Origin: Flavobacteriales bacterium
Lineage (GTDB): Bacteria > Bacteroidota > Bacteroidia > Flavobacteriales_E > Vicingaceae
Assembly (NCBI GenBank): GCA_015075325.1
Contig: JABTUP010000004.1
Location: forward strand, 122,733 to 186,732
Reading direction: 5' to 3'
DNA: 64,000 nt
Shown: in pieces, positions 62,854 through 64,000 of the stretch
Layout: each line of letters opens with the position of its first letter
How positions within the stretch are numbered: position 1 is the first letter of the stretch
Position numbers and translations under genes: made by a program
The notes under the pieces: generated by a model
The model's input: only the letters and a program-made list of their open reading frames with translations
Told to the model about the DNA's origin: nothing
Databases searched by the model: none

Positions 62854-63903
62854 TTATTGTTTTGCTTTTTTTAAAGTAAACGAAAAAGTAGAACCAACAT
62901 CAACTGTGCTTCTTAAATTGATGGTTTGTTGGTGAGCTTCAATAATGTGTTTTACAATAGACAGCCCTAAACCAGTTCCTCCGCTATCTCTTGCTCTCCC
63001 TCTATCAGTTCGGTAAAAACGCTCGAACAACCGTTTATGGTGTTTTTCTTCAATTCCTTGTCCGTTATCGGCTACTTCTACTAAAATATTTTCATCCATG
63101 TCGTAAAACTTTATTTTAGTTTCGCCGCCATCTTTACCGTATTTTATAGAGTTTACAATAAGGTTAACCAATACTTGATTTATTTTATCGGCATCAGCCA
63201 TTACCCAAACAGACTTGTTTAGAGTATTTTGAATGGTTAATTTGATGTTTTTTTCTTGGGCTTTTCTTTCTAAAGAAGATAAAACATCTTGAGTTAAATC
63301 AATGATGTTTACTTTTTTTAAGTGCATTTCTATAACTCCTGATTCTAAATTACTGATGATGTCTAAATCTTCAATTAGAGCAATCATTCTGTCCACACTT
63401 TTGTTGGCTCTGGCAAGGTAATCCATGTTTATTTTTTCGTCGTAAAGTCCGCCTTCTATAAGGGTTAATAAATAACCTTGTATGTTAAAAATTGGAGTTT
63501 TTAGTTCGTGAGAAACATTGCCAACAAATTCTCGCCGATACGATTCCATGTCTTTTAATCGCTCTATTTCCAATTTGTTTTTTTGATCCCAATCAATTAC
63601 CTCCTGACTAACTTGGCTGATAATGTCTTTATTTAAACTAAAATCGGACAAAGCATCGTCTTTGTTCAATTTTAAGTTGTGAATGGTTCTGTAAATGAGT
63701 TTAATTTTTTTATAAATAAATTGCTCGATAGCAATTAAAAACCCGAAATAGGAGATAACGAGTGAAGAAACAAAAACCAAAAACAACGAAAGAAAATGAA
63801 TGGATTCAGAGAAAAATTCGGCAAGAAAAACAATAACAGTTACTGATGTGGCAACAAATAGTGATATTCTAAATGCAATGCCTTTTGGGGTAAGGTTTTT
63901 CAC
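62854..63903 (-). CDS. PhoR-like sensor histidine kinase
   Basis: 349 residues; GTG start. Two membrane helices (about 10-30 and 37-58) with a very short loop between, so it probably senses membrane or intracellular signals. HisKA has H132 in FVGNVSHELKTPIFNIQGYL; HATPase has NLIVNSIKYG, VADNGQGIEEKH, and GGTGLGLSIVKHIIEAH. The partner response regulator gene would lie upstream beyond the window edge. It may be cotranscribed with the LPS glycosyltransferases (27-base gap). Confidence 0.93.
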   Translation of the reverse strand: MKNLTPKGIAFRISLFVATSVTVIVFLAEFFSESIHFLSLFLVFVSSLVISYFGFLIAIEQFIYKKIKLIYRTIHNLKLNKDDALSDFSLNKDIISQVSQEVIDWDQKNKLEIERLKDMESYRREFVGNVSHELKTPIFNIQGYLLTLIEGGLYDEKINMDYLARANKSVDRMIALIEDLDIISNLESGVIEMHLKKVNIIDLTQDVLSSLERKAQEKNIKLTIQNTLNKSVWVMADADKINQVLVNLIVNSIKYGKDGGETKIKFYDMDENILVEVADNGQGIEEKHHKRLFERFYRTDRGRARDSGGTGLGLSIVKHIIEAHQQTINLRSTVDVGSTFSFTLKKAKQ

Positions 63904-64000
63904 GAAACAAAATTAATAAATTATAGTAAATGTGCTTTTAAGTTTATTGATTTTTGAAAAAACTATCGTAATGTTGAACTAATTAAAGAGTTTTTTATAC

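Noticed and set aside
1..64000. tRNA, rRNA or riboswitch genes
   Set aside because: I looked for cloverleaf ends and conserved T-loops and for riboswitch-like leaders at metB and asd and found nothing convincing; a covariance search would be decisive.

Overview
The window is a 64 kb chromosomal segment of an AT-rich member of the Bacteroidota, most likely a Flavobacteriia-like organism. The evidence is a gldH gliding lipoprotein, a type IX secretion sorting domain, DUF5686, DUF4175 and RicT/PSP1 proteins typical of the phylum, Bacteroidota-type promoter motifs (TTG-N17-TAnnTTTG), and very few Shine-Dalgarno sequences. Several genes appear to start at TTG or GTG. I saw no rRNA, tRNA, CRISPR array or prophage.

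Layout. 0-12 kb: cut-off secreted protein, DUF5686 outer-membrane protein, radical SAM/SPASM enzyme, DUF2750 protein, two-subunit 3-oxoacid CoA-transferase whose subunit genes are separated by a four-helix-bundle gene, PBP1A, GldH, RicT and HolB. 12-21 kb: M1 aminopeptidase, small secreted proteins, a Y1 (REP-associated) transposase, cystathionine gamma-synthase, a higBA toxin-antitoxin pair, TspO and SucB. 21-36 kb: SucA, photolyase, 5-formyl-THF cyclo-ligase, RecQ, KdsD, a T9SS cargo protein, an AAA/DUF4143 ATPase, asparaginase, TatD, Asd, M42 peptidase and RpiB. 36-44 kb: a MORN-repeat protein, a 1432-residue multi-PAS kinase and a LytTR regulator in an apparent operon, then a ureohydrolase. 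44-53 kb: an accessory glycan-type locus (below). 53-64 kb: MnmG between two parS-like sites, YbeY, an anti-sigma-type ATPase, DUF4175, a second AAA/DUF4143 ATPase, two LPS-type glycosyltransferases and a PhoR-like kinase.

The most interesting locus is 44.4-53.0 kb. Three large polytopic membrane proteins resembling GT-C glycosyltransferases or related families each end in a fascin-like beta-trefoil domain of about 120 residues. A fourth gene encodes the same trefoil alone on a lipoprotein, overlapping by one base a DPM1-like polyprenyl-phosphate sugar transferase. A GH5-like hydrolase lies beside them. This looks like a dedicated glycan-modification module with a shared accessory domain. In one member the trefoil repeats appear circularly permuted.

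Other signals explained in the findings: parS-like sites on both sides of mnmG (suggesting proximity to the replication origin), a toxin-antitoxin pair between 26-bp direct repeats, an AAA ATPase gene apparently inserted at the 3' end of a glycosyltransferase gene with that end duplicated, REP-like hairpins inside the transposase gene, and several families of intergenic palindromes.
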